NCBI RefSeq assembly: GCF_038235435.1
Contig: NZ_CP151275.1
Location: 1,178,001 to 1,242,000, forward strand
DNA length: 64,000 nucleotides
From: Niveibacterium sp. SC-1
GTDB taxonomy: Bacteria; Pseudomonadota; Gammaproteobacteria; Burkholderiales; Rhodocyclaceae
Direction of reading: 5' to 3'
Part shown: positions 9,527-20,523 of the stretch, piece after piece
Position numbering within the stretch: position 1 is the stretch's first letter
Layout: every line of letters starts with the position of its first letter
Program-made: the position numbers and the translations under genes
The notes under the pieces: generated by a model
Seen by the model: the letters and a program-made list of their open reading frames with translations, nothing else
What the model was told of the DNA's origin: nothing
Database searches by the model: none

Positions 9527-11079
9527 GCCTGCAGCTCCCGACTTTCCTCTTCACTGTGCGGAGCTTCGAGCGGCAGGTCCAGGACGAAGCGGGCGCCTTG
9601 TCCGGGGGTACTCTCGACGCTGATCGTGCCGCCCAGGATGCCGGTGACGATGTTGTAGGCGATGTGCAGCCCGAGGCCGGAGCCCCCTGTGCCCAGGCGG
9701 GTGGTGAAGAAGGGGTCGAAGATCCGCGGCAGGTGTTCGGCCGGGATGCCCTGACCATTGTCACTGCAGACCAGGCGCACCCGCGAGGCGCCGAGCGCCT
9801 GGGCATCGAGCCGGAATTCCCCGGCGGCGTGGTCCTGCAGCCCGTGGGTGATCGCGTTGGTCGCGAGATTGGTGATCACCTGGCCCAGCGGCCCGGGGAA
9901 GCTGTCGAAGCGCAGGCTGGCGGGCACGGCGTTCACGAAGCGGCAGCGGCTCTTGCGGAAGCTCGGCGCGAGGGTGACCTCGATCTCGTGGGCGATCTCC
10001 TGCAGGTCGAAGCGCCGGCGCTGGGAGCTGGTCTGGTCTACCGCCACCTGCTTGAAGCTCACCACCAGGTCGGCCGCGCGCTGCAGGTTGCGCACGAGGC
10101 TCTGGGTGGCGTCACCTACGCCATGCAGGAAGGTATTGAGCTGGCTACGCCGCAGGCCTTGTTCGGTCTCGCGGACGAAGTCGCGGCGCTGGTCTTCCAG
10201 GGTGCTGGCGGCCATCAGGCAATTGCCGATCGGCGTGTTCAGTTCATGCGCGATGCCCGCGACCAGCGAGCCGAGCGCAGCCAGCTTCTCGCTTTGCACG
10301 AGCTGGGCCTGCGCGCCACGCAGGCGCTCGAGCAGGGCGGCCTGTTCGCGGTTGGCCGCGGCGAGGTCATGGGTGCGCAGGGTCACGCGCGCCTCCAGTT
10401 CCTCGCGCGCCGTCTGCAGTTCCGCAAAGAGCTGCAGCAGTTCGCGGCGGGTGCCCTCCATCCGCGCGGCGAGCCGGCCGATCTCGTCCTCGCCGCCCTG
10501 GGGTACGGGATGGCGCAGCTCCCCGCTGGCCAGGCGGTCGGCGGCCAGGCCCAGGCGTTCGAGCGGCTGCACCAGGCGCCGGCGCAGGAAGAGGAAGATC
10601 AGCACCGCCGCCAGGCTCAGTTGCACCAGGGTCAATACCAGCAGAACCCACACCCGGTGTGCCTGCTCGGCCCGCACGCTGTCGCCGGTCATGCCGATGC
10701 GCACGGTGCCCAGGTCGCGCTGCCGGTAGGAGACGGAGCGCTGGACGTAGCGCACCTTGCTACCCGGCCTGACTCGGTCGATGGTCATGAGGGGCCCGGC
10801 GGTGGCGTCCACGATGCTGATCGAGACCACGTCCGGGTTGTTGAGAAGGGCTTCGACCAGGGGCGAGACTGCCTGCGGGCTCAGGCTCCAGAGCGGCTCG
10901 CGGGCGCCCAGTTCGAGGATGGAGGCGTACTGGTCCAGCTGGCGCTCGATCCGCTCGTCGGACTCGTGCCGCACCCGGTCGATGGCAAAGGGCAGCACCA
11001 GTATCGCGGGGACCAGCAAGCCCGCCGCGACAACCAGCAATACCGAGGTACGAAGGGAGAGCGCGAGCTTGCGGGCCAT
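9523..11079 (-). CDS. Membrane sensor histidine kinase with HAMP domain
   Basis: Classical transmembrane kinase of 518 residues. The first membrane segment is at about 10-33, a periplasmic sensor region spans about 34-145, and the second membrane segment is at about 146-166. HAMP (RRRLVQPLERLGLAADRLASG) and a coiled coil follow. The H-box is GIAHELNTPIGN and the ATP-binding motifs are TNLATNAITHG, DNGQGIP and GSGLGLHIAY. The segment KQVAVDQTSSQRR nearly repeats one in the downstream kinase. Its 3' end overlaps that kinase by 4 bases. The fusion gene at 11236-13482 lies 156 bases upstream on the same strand. Confidence 0.92.
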   Translation of the reverse strand: MARKLALSLRTSVLLVVAAGLLVPAILVLPFAIDRVRHESDERIERQLDQYASILELGAREPLWSLSPQAVSPLVEALLNNPDVVSISIVDATAGPLMTIDRVRPGSKVRYVQRSVSYRQRDLGTVRIGMTGDSVRAEQAHRVWVLLVLTLVQLSLAAVLIFLFLRRRLVQPLERLGLAADRLASGELRHPVPQGGEDEIGRLAARMEGTRRELLQLFAELQTAREELEARVTLRTHDLAAANREQAALLERLRGAQAQLVQSEKLAALGSLVAGIAHELNTPIGNCLMAASTLEDQRRDFVRETEQGLRRSQLNTFLHGVGDATQSLVRNLQRAADLVVSFKQVAVDQTSSQRRRFDLQEIAHEIEVTLAPSFRKSRCRFVNAVPASLRFDSFPGPLGQVITNLATNAITHGLQDHAAGEFRLDAQALGASRVRLVCSDNGQGIPAEHLPRIFDPFFTTRLGTGGSGLGLHIAYNIVTGILGGTISVESTPGQGARFVLDLPLEAPHSEEESRELQA

Positions 11080-11235
11080 GCCGTAAGGGATTGGGCGAAT
11101 TCCCTTTTTACGGCCTTCCGGGGTCTTTCTTCAATAGCCGGGTCTGTCTTGTCGGCGTCGTCTTGCGGCCAGCGTTCCGGGAAGCGCCCGCCCCATCGCC
11201 TCCGTCTCGCAGGGGGATTGGTGCAGGGCGCGGGC

Positions 11236-13482
11236 TCAGGACCCCGCTTGCGCCAGACTGCGGGCCTTCCCGCGCGCGCTGCGCAGCCAGGCCTGGGCCC
11301 ATTGCAGCACCGGGCGCTCGACGCAGTACCAGGAGAGGGTCGCGAGCAGGGTCGCCACGCCGACGACGATGGCACTGAGGCCAAGCCAGTATCCGAAGTC
11401 GCGCAAGCCGGCGAACTTGAAGTCCGGCTCCCACAGCAGGCGGATCGTCTCCATCACCGGCCAGTGCCAGAGGTAGAGCCCGAAGGAGATGGTTGCGACG
11501 AAGTTGAAGAGCCGGTTGTCCAGCACCCGGTGCAGGGTGTGGCCGTAATGCATGGCAAAGAGCCCGATCGCGAGCAGGGCGGGGAAGATGGGGGTGACGT
11601 AGGGCTGCGCGGTGAGCGTGGCCGGCGAGCCCATGCGGTGGAAGAAGAACATCACGACCAGCGCGCCCGCCAACGCCCAGCCGGCGACGCGGTCGAAGTC
11701 GCGGTCGAAGTCGCGGTCGCGCTTGCCCGAATCGCGCCCGTACCAGGCAATGGCGAAGGCGGCGCAGCTCCCCAGCATGAACTGCGTCATGAAGCTCGCC
11801 GGGCTCCAGTAGGGCAGCCACTCCTTGGCGCCGCCGATCTGTCCGTGGATCCAGCCCTTGCCGTCCTCGCTGGTCATGAAGAAGTGCAGGATCAGCAGGT
11901 GGGCGATCTGCAGCCCGAGCAGCACAAAGGCGAGATAGCGCGCCGTGAGCTTGGGCTCGCGTCCCGGCAGCAGGCGCCAGGCGGGCAGCACCAGCAGGGG
12001 CAGCAGCACATAGCAGATTACTTCCAGGCTGATCGACCAGAGCACCGGATCGAACTCGCTGGGAAAGAAGCTGATGTAGTGCAGGCCCGAGACGAAACCC
12101 ATGCCGGCGAGGAAGCGGCCGAAGGCATGCTCGGCCTCGGGCATCAGCTGCAGGCCGACAAAGTAGGCGACGATCAGCGCCAGCCAGTAGCCCGGCGCAA
12201 TGCGCGCCGCACGCCGCAAGATGTACTGGCCTAGCCCCGGGGCGGTTTCGCCGGCGAGAAAGCTGCGCCAGAAGGGCACGGAGAGTAGCGCGCCGGAAAG
12301 TACGAAGAAGAGGCTCACGCCCGCATCCGCGCGCAAAGCCAGGGTCCATAGCGGCTTGACCAGCCAGAACAGACCCCAGTCGCCATCGATGCGCTGGGCC
12401 AAGTGATGGCTGATCACCATCAGACAGGCGATCGCGCGCATGCCGGAAAAGCCGCGCAGGTGCGCCGGATCGTCGGAAGGCGGCGCTTCGAGCAGGTGTC
12501 GCACACGGCGCCAGACCGCGCCGGAGAGCCGGGCGATCTGGTGCTCAGGCCAGGTCGGCACGCGTTCGCGTGCGCTGCCCGGCAGGCTGGGGCGGCCGCC
12601 CACGTAGGCCCAGAGCACCCAGATCAGCGCCGCGATGATGGGGATCAGGATCACTGCCATTGCCGATACGGCGCCGAAGTCCCCGTCGCCGCCGTAGGCC
12701 ATCTTGTACATGTAGCCCGAGACGCCGTAGGGGCCGCCGCCCTGGATGCCGCCGATGACCGACAGCGAGGTCGCGAAGAAGATCATCGGCCGCAACTGCG
12801 GCACGGTCACGTAACGCAGCTCCTGCCACGCATTGGCGCCGTCCATGCGGGCGGCTTCGTAGAGCTCGCGCGGCACGTACTGCAGGGCGGTCATGTAGAG
12901 CAGGGTGTTCCAGCCCAGCGCGTACCACCAGCCAGAGAACACGCCAAGGATCTCGCCATGCTGCCGCCACCAGTCCACCGGTTCGGTGGGGAAGAAGAGC
13001 GACAGCGGCTTGAAGCCCAGCAGCTCCCAGTTGCCCAGGGCGTTGAAGAGGCTGTTCACCACGCCCCCCGGCTGCGCCGAGAAGAGCGCGCTCATCACGA
13101 ACCAGATGACGATACCCGCGGTGATGAAGGGCATGAAGTAGGCCGCCGCGATGAGGCTACGCCAGCGTCCGAAGCCGCGGTCGATGAAGGCTGCGAGCGG
13201 AATCGCGGTGAGATGCACGACGAAGCCGGTGACCAGCGTGCTCCACAGCGTGCCGCCGAGCGCGCGGCCGAACCAGTCATCGTCGACCAGCACCCAGGCG
13301 TAGTTGTCGAGGCCGACGAATTCGAGCGATTCCAGCCCGCGGATCGCCTCCCAATGCGTGAAGGAGATGAAGACCGAGAAGAGGATGGGCAGCACGCCAA
13401 AGCAGCCCAGGATGAGCAGCGGTGGCGCGATGAAGAGGTAGGGCGCGGTGCGGCGGGATAGGCGGAAGCGGGTGCGAATCAT
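11236..13482 (-). CDS. Fusion of MalF-type ABC sugar permease and acyltransferase-3 (OafA-like) protein
   Basis: One 748-residue frame joins two unrelated membrane families. Residues 1-about 300 are an apparently complete binding-protein-dependent sugar permease of the MalF/UgpA type: about six membrane segments, the N-terminal FVGLDNYAWVL motif and the EAA loop (YEAARMDGANAWQELRYVTVP) that normally docks an ATPase. A Pro/Arg-rich linker (about 300-343) leads to an acyltransferase-3 domain starting HLRGFSGMRAIACLMVISHH and ending WYCVERPVLQW, typical of proteins that O-acetylate or succinylate surface glycans. No ATPase, second permease or binding protein is adjacent. An in-frame 12-bp tandem repeat encodes RDFDRDFDR near residue 595. 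Function is unknown; surface glycan modification is inferred from the C-terminal half. Confidence 0.85.
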   Translation of the reverse strand: MIRTRFRLSRRTAPYLFIAPPLLILGCFGVLPILFSVFISFTHWEAIRGLESLEFVGLDNYAWVLVDDDWFGRALGGTLWSTLVTGFVVHLTAIPLAAFIDRGFGRWRSLIAAAYFMPFITAGIVIWFVMSALFSAQPGGVVNSLFNALGNWELLGFKPLSLFFPTEPVDWWRQHGEILGVFSGWWYALGWNTLLYMTALQYVPRELYEAARMDGANAWQELRYVTVPQLRPMIFFATSLSVIGGIQGGGPYGVSGYMYKMAYGGDGDFGAVSAMAVILIPIIAALIWVLWAYVGGRPSLPGSARERVPTWPEHQIARLSGAVWRRVRHLLEAPPSDDPAHLRGFSGMRAIACLMVISHHLAQRIDGDWGLFWLVKPLWTLALRADAGVSLFFVLSGALLSVPFWRSFLAGETAPGLGQYILRRAARIAPGYWLALIVAYFVGLQLMPEAEHAFGRFLAGMGFVSGLHYISFFPSEFDPVLWSISLEVICYVLLPLLVLPAWRLLPGREPKLTARYLAFVLLGLQIAHLLILHFFMTSEDGKGWIHGQIGGAKEWLPYWSPASFMTQFMLGSCAAFAIAWYGRDSGKRDRDFDRDFDRVAGWALAGALVVMFFFHRMGSPATLTAQPYVTPIFPALLAIGLFAMHYGHTLHRVLDNRLFNFVATISFGLYLWHWPVMETIRLLWEPDFKFAGLRDFGYWLGLSAIVVGVATLLATLSWYCVERPVLQWAQAWLRSARGKARSLAQAGS

Positions 13483-13885
13483 GGTGAAGGCTAGCGTGGC
13501 GGACGCGATCCTGCCGCCCGTCGCGGATGCTTGCGGACTTAGGCCGCGGGGTCGGTCGGTCCGGTTCGTCGGATCGGGGCGACCATAGCGCGTGCGAGGC
13601 TCACAGGGTGGACCTTTCCCAAAGGGGAGGGCGTTGCCTTTCTTGCGAAGTTTGCATACCGGAAGGTGAAGGAGTGCAAACCGGAGCCTGCGATGGGGCT
13701 GCCGACAGGGGGCTGCGAGAGTCCGCGAAAGAGCCCGTCCCGTTGGCCGCGCCTGGCGACGGCCCGGCTAGACTGTGCGCCGCGGAACTGTCCATGCGTG
13801 GCTCTTGCACGGCCCATGCGCGAGAGCGAGTACCGCCTGCCCCGCGCCACTGCGCAAGCGGCGCCTACGGACCCCGACTCCAGCC
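13483..13885. other. 403-bp intergenic region between divergent genes
   Basis: It separates the leftward fusion gene from the rightward AlkD-like gene, so promoters for both are expected here. Around 13610-13690 there is an AT-richer patch. I see no convincing gene, operator palindrome or terminator. Confidence 0.5.
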
Positions 13886-14581
13886 ATGACATCCGCCGCC
13901 AGAACCGCCACGCCAGCGCCCCCCGAAACCCTCGCCGACGAAGCCCGCGCGCTGCTGGCCCAGCTTGCCGATCCGCAGCGGGCTGTGGCGATGCAGGCCT
14001 ACATGCGAGGGCTGTTCCCCTTCTTCGGCGTGGGTACACCGGCGCGGCGTGCGCAGCTCAAGCCCTGGCTCGCACTGGTTCCCGTGGATGCCGCGCCGGC
14101 GACGGCCGAAGCGCTATGGCGCCTGCCCGAGCGTGAATGCCAGCTTGTGGCCTGCGATCTGCTGGCACGCCACGCGCGCAAGCTGCCCGCCGAGTGCATG
14201 CCGCGGCTCGCCCGCCTGGTCGTCACCCGTGCCTGGTGGGACACCGTCGACACCCTTGCGAGCAAGGTGTACGGGCCGATGGCGCTCCGTCATCCGGAAT
14301 GCCTCGCCGCGCTTGATGCCTGCGTGGCGCATGAGGATCTCTGGCTGCGGCGCGTCGCCCTCATCTACCAGCTCTCCTACGGCGAGGCGACCGACACGGC
14401 ACGCTTGCAGACCGCGCTGGACGCTAACCTGGCACATCCGGACTTCTTCATCCGCAAGGCCATGGGTTGGGCCCTGCGGCAATACGCGCGCACCGACCCG
14501 GACTGGGTGCGCGACTACCTGCAGAGCCGCGGCGCACGTGTGCCGCCGCTGACCCGCCGCGAAGCCCTGCGTCACCTCTGA
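13886..14581 (+). CDS. AlkD-like DNA alkylation repair protein
   Basis: Protein of 231 residues of the DNA-alkylation-repair (AlkD/HEAT-like) family, which removes N3- and N7-alkylated purines. Recognisable features are the N-terminal AYMRGLFPFFGVGTPARR block, the WDTVDTLA segment at about residues 115-123, and the C-terminal FFIRKAMGWALRQYARTDP motif that marks the helical-repeat glycosylase surface. The frame is open upstream of this ATG, but the upstream translation is arginine- and cysteine-rich and unlike the family, so I start at MTSAARTATP. No strong ribosome-binding site is visible. Confidence 0.88.
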   Translation: MTSAARTATPAPPETLADEARALLAQLADPQRAVAMQAYMRGLFPFFGVGTPARRAQLKPWLALVPVDAAPATAEALWRLPERECQLVACDLLARHARKLPAECMPRLARLVVTRAWWDTVDTLASKVYGPMALRHPECLAALDACVAHEDLWLRRVALIYQLSYGEATDTARLQTALDANLAHPDFFIRKAMGWALRQYARTDPDWVRDYLQSRGARVPPLTRREALRHL

Positions 14582-14593
14582 GCCGGTGCGGCT

Positions 14594-15019
14594 TCAGCGA
14601 CCCGCCTCCCGCGCCGCGTGGGCCCGCGCGCGGGCGACCGTCTGGGTGTCGACGTAGATCACGTCCTCACGCACCCGTCCCCAGACGAGGCGGAGGTATT
14701 GCACGCCGTGATTGATGAACACCGTGCCGTCGGGGAAGGGGATGCGGTCGGTGAAGCGGGTGAAGACGCGGGTGTTCCAGGGGAGCCCGTGCACGCTGAC
14801 CTCATGGATCTGGAACTGCAGGTGCGGAAAGAGCGCGCGAAAGCGCTGGAACCAGGGGCGCACCTGCGCAAGTCCGCGGCACTCTGCGCCCAGGCCGTCC
14901 TCGCCCGGAAAACGCAGCACGCCGTCCGGATGGAAGCGGGCCAGCACCGGTTCCATCTCGCCCCGGTTCAGCGCATCGAATGCGTTGCGGACGATGCGCT
15001 CGACGATCATCGCGTACAT
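14594..15019 (-). CDS. SnoaL-like (NTF2-fold) protein
   Basis: Small 141-residue protein with the pattern of SnoaL-like/NTF2-fold proteins: an N-terminal helical segment (IVERIVRNAFDALNRGEMEPVLARFHPD), a central FPGEDGLGAECRGLAQVRPWFQRF stretch of the usual fold, and a C-terminal beta sheet. GGAGG lies 4 bases before the chosen ATG. The gene is divergent from an HxlR regulator with 61 bases between the starts, so that regulator probably controls it. The enzymatic activity, if any, cannot be deduced. It converges on the AlkD-like gene, 12 bases away. Confidence 0.8.
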   Translation of the reverse strand: MYAMIVERIVRNAFDALNRGEMEPVLARFHPDGVLRFPGEDGLGAECRGLAQVRPWFQRFRALFPHLQFQIHEVSVHGLPWNTRVFTRFTDRIPFPDGTVFINHGVQYLRLVWGRVREDVIYVDTQTVARARAHAAREAGR

Positions 15020-15033
15020 GGTGCCTCCGCTAT

Positions 15034-15065
15034 AGTTGCTTCAGGAAACTTCATCCTAGTTGCTT
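15034..15065. promoter_or_regulatory. Candidate HxlR operator (direct repeat)
   Basis: The divergent promoter gap contains AGTTGCTT at 15034-15041 and again at 15058-15065, a 24-bp spacing of slightly over two helical turns, with GGAAACTTCA between. Placement between the HxlR gene and its divergent neighbour suggests an autoregulatory operator. Inferred from position and repeat only. Confidence 0.45.
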
Positions 15066-15080
15066 GAAGAGACTATCGCC

Positions 15081-15581
15081 ATGCCGCTGAGAACCTCGTT
15101 CGCCCAGATGAACTGCTCCTTCGCCCGCGCGATCGACGTGATCGGCGACCCCTGGACCCTGCTGGTGCTGCGCGAGTGCTTCCTGGGCGTCGAACGTTTC
15201 GAAGGCTTCATGCAGGCGCTGGGCCTCGCGCGCAACGTGCTCGCGGATCGCCTGCAGGCCCTGGTCGCCGAAGGCGTGCTCGAGAAGCTGCCCGTGGAAG
15301 GACATGCGCGGCATCACGCCTATCGCCTCACCGAGAAGGGCGAGGCGCTGCTGCCGGCGATGGTCGCCCTGATGCAGTGGGGGGACGTCTGGATCTCCGG
15401 CGCCGGTGCCGAACCCATTCTTGCCGTGGGCCCGGATGGCGCTCCCCTGGCGCCGGTGGGTCTGCGACGTGCCAACGGCCGCCCCTTGAGGCCACAGGAC
15501 GTCCGCTTCGCCGCGGGCCCGGGGGCCGAGGCGCTGACGCGCGGCCATCTGGCACAACTGCAGGCGCAGGGCCGGAAGTAG
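15081..15581 (+). CDS. HxlR-family transcriptional regulator
   Basis: Winged-helix regulator of 166 residues. The family signature is clear at the N-terminus: a conserved cysteine (C12) followed by SFARAIDVIGDPWTLLVLRE, then the recognition helix region LGLARNVLADRLQALVAEGVLEKL and the wing HAYRLTEKGEALLP. Family members sense thiol-reactive or aromatic stress, often through that N-terminal cysteine. An in-frame TTG at 15060 is possible, but the ATG at 15081 gives the usual N-terminus. The C-terminal 60 residues are an extension seen in longer HxlR proteins. Divergent from the SnoaL-like gene. Confidence 0.9.
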   Translation: MPLRTSFAQMNCSFARAIDVIGDPWTLLVLRECFLGVERFEGFMQALGLARNVLADRLQALVAEGVLEKLPVEGHARHHAYRLTEKGEALLPAMVALMQWGDVWISGAGAEPILAVGPDGAPLAPVGLRRANGRPLRPQDVRFAAGPGAEALTRGHLAQLQAQGRK

Positions 15582-15754
15582 CCCGCGCCGCCAGCTTTGC
15601 GAGGGAGCACTTGCGTGCCCCATGCGGACGAGGCTGCCGCAGTGAGTTGCGCCGCTGCGGTCGCTCCGTCTCCGCGGCAATATCTCGGATTGCTACCGCA
15701 ACCATTGAGTCGGCGGAAGCGTGGGACGGGTACTCGCGCGCGGCGGTGAACGAC

Positions 15755-15789
15755 AGAGGGCTGCACTTGCGTGCAGCCCTCTGCTTTTC

Positions 15790-15790
<1 letters not shown>
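15755..15790 (+). terminator. Strong hairpin between HxlR gene and tRNA-Ile2
   Basis: Perfect 11-bp stem (AGAGGGCTGCA/TGCAGCCCTCT) with a 6-base loop. On the plus strand it is followed by GCTTTTCT, a plausible intrinsic terminator. On the minus strand it begins 7 bases beyond the tRNA CCA end and could also stop the tRNA transcript, although the U-tract there is poor. Confidence 0.65.
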
Positions 15791-15868
<78 letters not shown>

Positions 15869-15981
15869 GTTGGCCTGGAGCGCGGGGTCACGGCTCGGGT
15901 CGCGCTGCCGGACATATCGATCGCCTCAATGCGCGATCGACATGCCCGTGACCTGAGTCGAGCGAGCTCCGGGCGACAGGC

Positions 15982-17946
<1,965 letters not shown>

Positions 17947-17996
17947 GAAGTCCCCGGCGGAAAAAGGGCGCGAAAACCTGAAATTATAACGTCCGG

Positions 17997-19766
17997 TTAG
18001 ACGGGCTGTCCAGACTTAAGTTTCTGTTTTTTCGCGAAAAGCTGCTGCAGATAGGCTTGGTCTTCGGGGCGGATGAGGCTGCCCGTCAGCGTTTTTATTT
18101 CGTTCTCGAGGCTGAGCAATTCAAGCCGTCTGAGGGTGTCGGTGAGTTCGTCCTCGACCCGGTCGTCGTTGACCAGGCCTTCCTGGATCGAACGCATCGC
18201 GGTTGCGATGGCTGGCGCACACGCGCTGTCACGGAAGTGCTCGAACCACACGCCCAGTGACGCGCCGATCAGCTGGCCGTCTTCCCCGGCATCCATGATC
18301 GCGATGACTGCATCGCGCTCGCTGGTCTCGGGCAGGCAGGCCAGCAAGTCGAAGGGCACGCGCGAACCCAGCTCCGGACGTGCGAGCAGAAGACGCAGGA
18401 GCTTCTGCACGAAGGGCGCGACCGGTGCGCGCGGCAGCGGCGGAGGTGCCTTGCGATCGCCAAAACGACCGGTGGGTGGCTTCGGCGGTGCCGCGAGTCC
18501 CAGGGCCTGCGCCGTTTCTTCCGGAGAAAGCTGGGCGGCGTGGGCAAGTTCCCGCACGAGCTGCATGCGCAGGACCGGCGCGGAAACCTTGGGAATGCTT
18601 TCCTTGGCAAGGTGCACCAGCTTGGCGCGGCCTTCGGCCGTGCCGAGTTCGCATTCTTCCGCCAGCGCATCGAGCAGGAAGCGCCCCAACGGCGTGGCTT
18701 GCTGCGCGGCGGCCTGGAAGGCGTCGGCGCCATGCTCGCGCACATAGGAGTCGGGGTCGTGCTCTTCGGGCAGGAAGAGGAAGGCGACGGTCTTGTCGTC
18801 GGCGAGGTGGGCGAGGGCGGCATCCAGCCCGCGCCTTGCGGCCTTGCGGCCCGCCTTGTCGCCGTCGAAGCAGAACACCAGGCGACTGGCCTGGCGCAGC
18901 AGTTTCTGGACGTGTGTCGGGGTCGTCGCCGTGCCCAGCGTGGCGACAGCATTGCCGACGCCGAACTGCGCCAGCGCGACGACGTCCATGTAGCCTTCAA
19001 CGACGATCACCGTATCGGTTTCGCGGATCGCGATGCGCGCCTGCGACAGACCGTAGAGCTCGCGCCCCTTCTCAAAGAGCGGCGTCTCGGGGGAGTTCAG
19101 GTACTTCGGCTCGCCCTGGTCGATGACGCGACCACCGAAGGCGATCACGTTGCCGCGCTGATCGAGGATCGGGAACATGATCCGGTCGCGGAAGCGGTCA
19201 TAGCGTCGCCCCGCCTCGTTGGTGATGACCAGGCCCGCTTCGGAGAGCACTTCGTCGTCGTACTGCTTGAACTGGTCGGCCAAGCCCTGCCATTCGTTGG
19301 GGGCGTAGCCGATGCCAAAGCGCGCGGCGATCTCGCCGGTGAGGCCGCGTCGCTTGAGGTAGTCGACGGCGCGCGGGCTGTTCTTGAGCTGGTCCCGGTA
19401 GTACTGGGCGGCGTCGGTCATGACGTCGATCAGCGAGCGTTGCTGCTCACGCGACGGCCCGGAAAAGGCCGGGCCCTCTTCGGGCACCGCCACGCCGATC
19501 TGCTGGGCGAGGTCCTTGATCGCGTCGATGAAGCCGAAGCCCGCGTACTCCATCAGGAAGCCCACTGCGGTACCGTGCGCGCCGCATCCGAAGCAGTGAT
19601 AGAACTGCTTGGTCGGGCTCACCGTGAACGAGGGTGATTTCTCGCTGTGGAAAGGGCAGCAGGCCTGATAGTTCGCGCCCGCCTTCTTGAGCGGGACGTA
19701 CTTCTGGATCAGGTCGACAATGTCGACCCGCGCGACGAGGTCCTGGATGAATGCCTGCGGGATCAT
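17997..19766 (-). CDS. dnaG: DNA primase
   Basis: Synthesises RNA primers at the replication fork. The N-terminal CHC2 zinc-binding domain shows [11 protein letters not shown] and [11 protein letters not shown] (about residues 40-65). The Toprim catalytic core shows [11 protein letters not shown] and [13 protein letters not shown] (about 260-320). The C-terminal part (about 430-589) should be the DnaB helicase-binding domain. At 589 residues it is normal length. The ribosome-binding site before ATGATC is very weak and a GC-rich hairpin sits 14 bases upstream, both consistent with the low primase expression known for this operon in E. coli. Confidence 0.98.
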   Translation of the reverse strand: MIPQAFIQDLVARVDIVDLIQKYVPLKKAGANYQACCPFHSEKSPSFTVSPTKQFYHCFGCGAHGTAVGFLMEYAGFGFIDAIKDLAQQIGVAVPEEGPAFSGPSREQQRSLIDVMTDAAQYYRDQLKNSPRAVDYLKRRGLTGEIAARFGIGYAPNEWQGLADQFKQYDDEVLSEAGLVITNEAGRRYDRFRDRIMFPILDQRGNVIAFGGRVIDQGEPKYLNSPETPLFEKGRELYGLSQARIAIRETDTVIVVEGYMDVVALAQFGVGNAVATLGTATTPTHVQKLLRQASRLVFCFDGDKAGRKAARRGLDAALAHLADDKTVAFLFLPEEHDPDSYVREHGADAFQAAAQQATPLGRFLLDALAEECELGTAEGRAKLVHLAKESIPKVSAPVLRMQLVRELAHAAQLSPEETAQALGLAAPPKPPTGRFGDRKAPPPLPRAPVAPFVQKLLRLLLARPELGSRVPFDLLACLPETSERDAVIAIMDAGEDGQLIGASLGVWFEHFRDSACAPAIATAMRSIQEGLVNDDRVEDELTDTLRRLELLSLENEIKTLTGSLIRPEDQAYLQQLFAKKQKLKSGQPV

Positions 19767-19779
19767 GATGACTGGAGCC

Positions 19780-19810
19780 GCCCGCGCCGACCTGGCTGGT
19801 CGGCGCGGGC
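19780..19810 (-). terminator. Hairpin in the dnaG leader
   Basis: Perfect 13-bp stem (GCCCGCGCCGACC/GGTCGGCGCGGGC) with a 5-base loop between yqeY and dnaG. There is no U-run on the minus strand, so it may act as an attenuator, an RNA-processing site or a Rho-dependent pause point, and not as a classical terminator. A terminator with a similar dosage role lies upstream of dnaG in E. coli. Confidence 0.5.
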
Positions 19811-19931
19811 TTCACTCATTATAGGAACCGTTCTCAAGCTCGCTGCGGATGTAACGATTCGCCACGATTCGCCTTGGCGTGACGTAGCGGGCGGCTAGCG
19901 GCGCGGCGTGAAGCCGCGGCGGACAGGCAGT

Positions 19932-20378
19932 TCAGCTTGCGAGCTTGGCCTTCAGGCGCGCAGACACGACGCTCATGTCCGCCTTTCCGGCGAGGCGCGG
20001 CTTGAGCAGGCCCATGGCCTTGCCCATGGCGGCGGGACCAGTGGCGCCGGCCTCCGCAAGAGCCGCGTCGATTGCGGCGTCGATCTCCGCCTCGCCCATC
20101 TGGGCGGGCATATAGGCGCTCAGCACTTCGATCTCGAAGCGTTCGGCAGCGGCGAGGTCCTCGCGGGCGGCCGCTTCGTACTGGTTCACGGAGTCCCGGC
20201 GTTGCTTCAGCTGCTTCTCGATCACCGCCAGTACGGCCGCATCGTCGAGCTCGACGCGCTCATCCACTTCCTTCTGTTTGATCGCCGCAAGCAGCAGACG
20301 CACGGCGCCCAGGCGCGCGCTGTCTTTTGCCTTCATGGCGGCCTTCATGTCGTCGGTGATGGTCTGCTTCAAGGACAT
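19932..20378 (-). CDS. yqeY: YqeY/GatB-domain protein
   Basis: Protein of 148 residues whose whole length is the GatB/YqeY domain (MSLKQTITDDMKAAMKAKDSARL start, helical bundle, C-terminal GLLKPRLAGKADMSVVSARLK). The same domain forms the tRNA-binding tail of the GatB amidotransferase subunit. Its location between rpsU and dnaG is conserved in many bacteria. The exact role is unresolved. The frame extends 18 codons upstream, but this ATG matches the family start. Confidence 0.94.
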   Translation of the reverse strand: MSLKQTITDDMKAAMKAKDSARLGAVRLLLAAIKQKEVDERVELDDAAVLAVIEKQLKQRRDSVNQYEAAAREDLAAAERFEIEVLSAYMPAQMGEAEIDAAIDAALAEAGATGPAAMGKAMGLLKPRLAGKADMSVVSARLKAKLAS

Positions 20379-20475
20379 GGTGCAACTCCGGAAGGGAAGA
20401 ACGGGAAGGAATGCGGTGGGTGCGAGACGCACCCATCGTCGCGACAGCGCGCTTGACGGGTGCGAATTTCGACCA

Positions 20476-20523
20476 GCACAAAACGCCGAGCACGCGCCCG
20501 TTTCCAGGCGCGTGCTCGGCGTT
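20476..20523 (-). terminator. Intrinsic terminator after rpsU
   Basis: Perfect 17-bp stem (left arm AACGCCGAGCACGCGCC, right arm its complement, 8-base loop at 20499-20506) followed on the minus strand by TTTT. It lies 36 bases after the rpsU stop and should limit read-through into yqeY-dnaG-rpoD, explaining high S21 and low primase output from one operon. Confidence 0.85.

Noticed and set aside
7214..12234. Two long plus-strand open frames (more than 800 codons each) across the kinase and fusion genes
   Set aside because: Both are antisense to proteins with clear catalytic motifs, contain repetitive His/Gly/Arg-rich sequence and match no family.
15869..15981. Imperfect GGTCACGG/CCGTGACC hairpin after rpoD as an intrinsic terminator
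   Set aside because: The outer stem is interrupted, the loop is long and no U-run follows on the minus strand, so evidence is too weak to list it.
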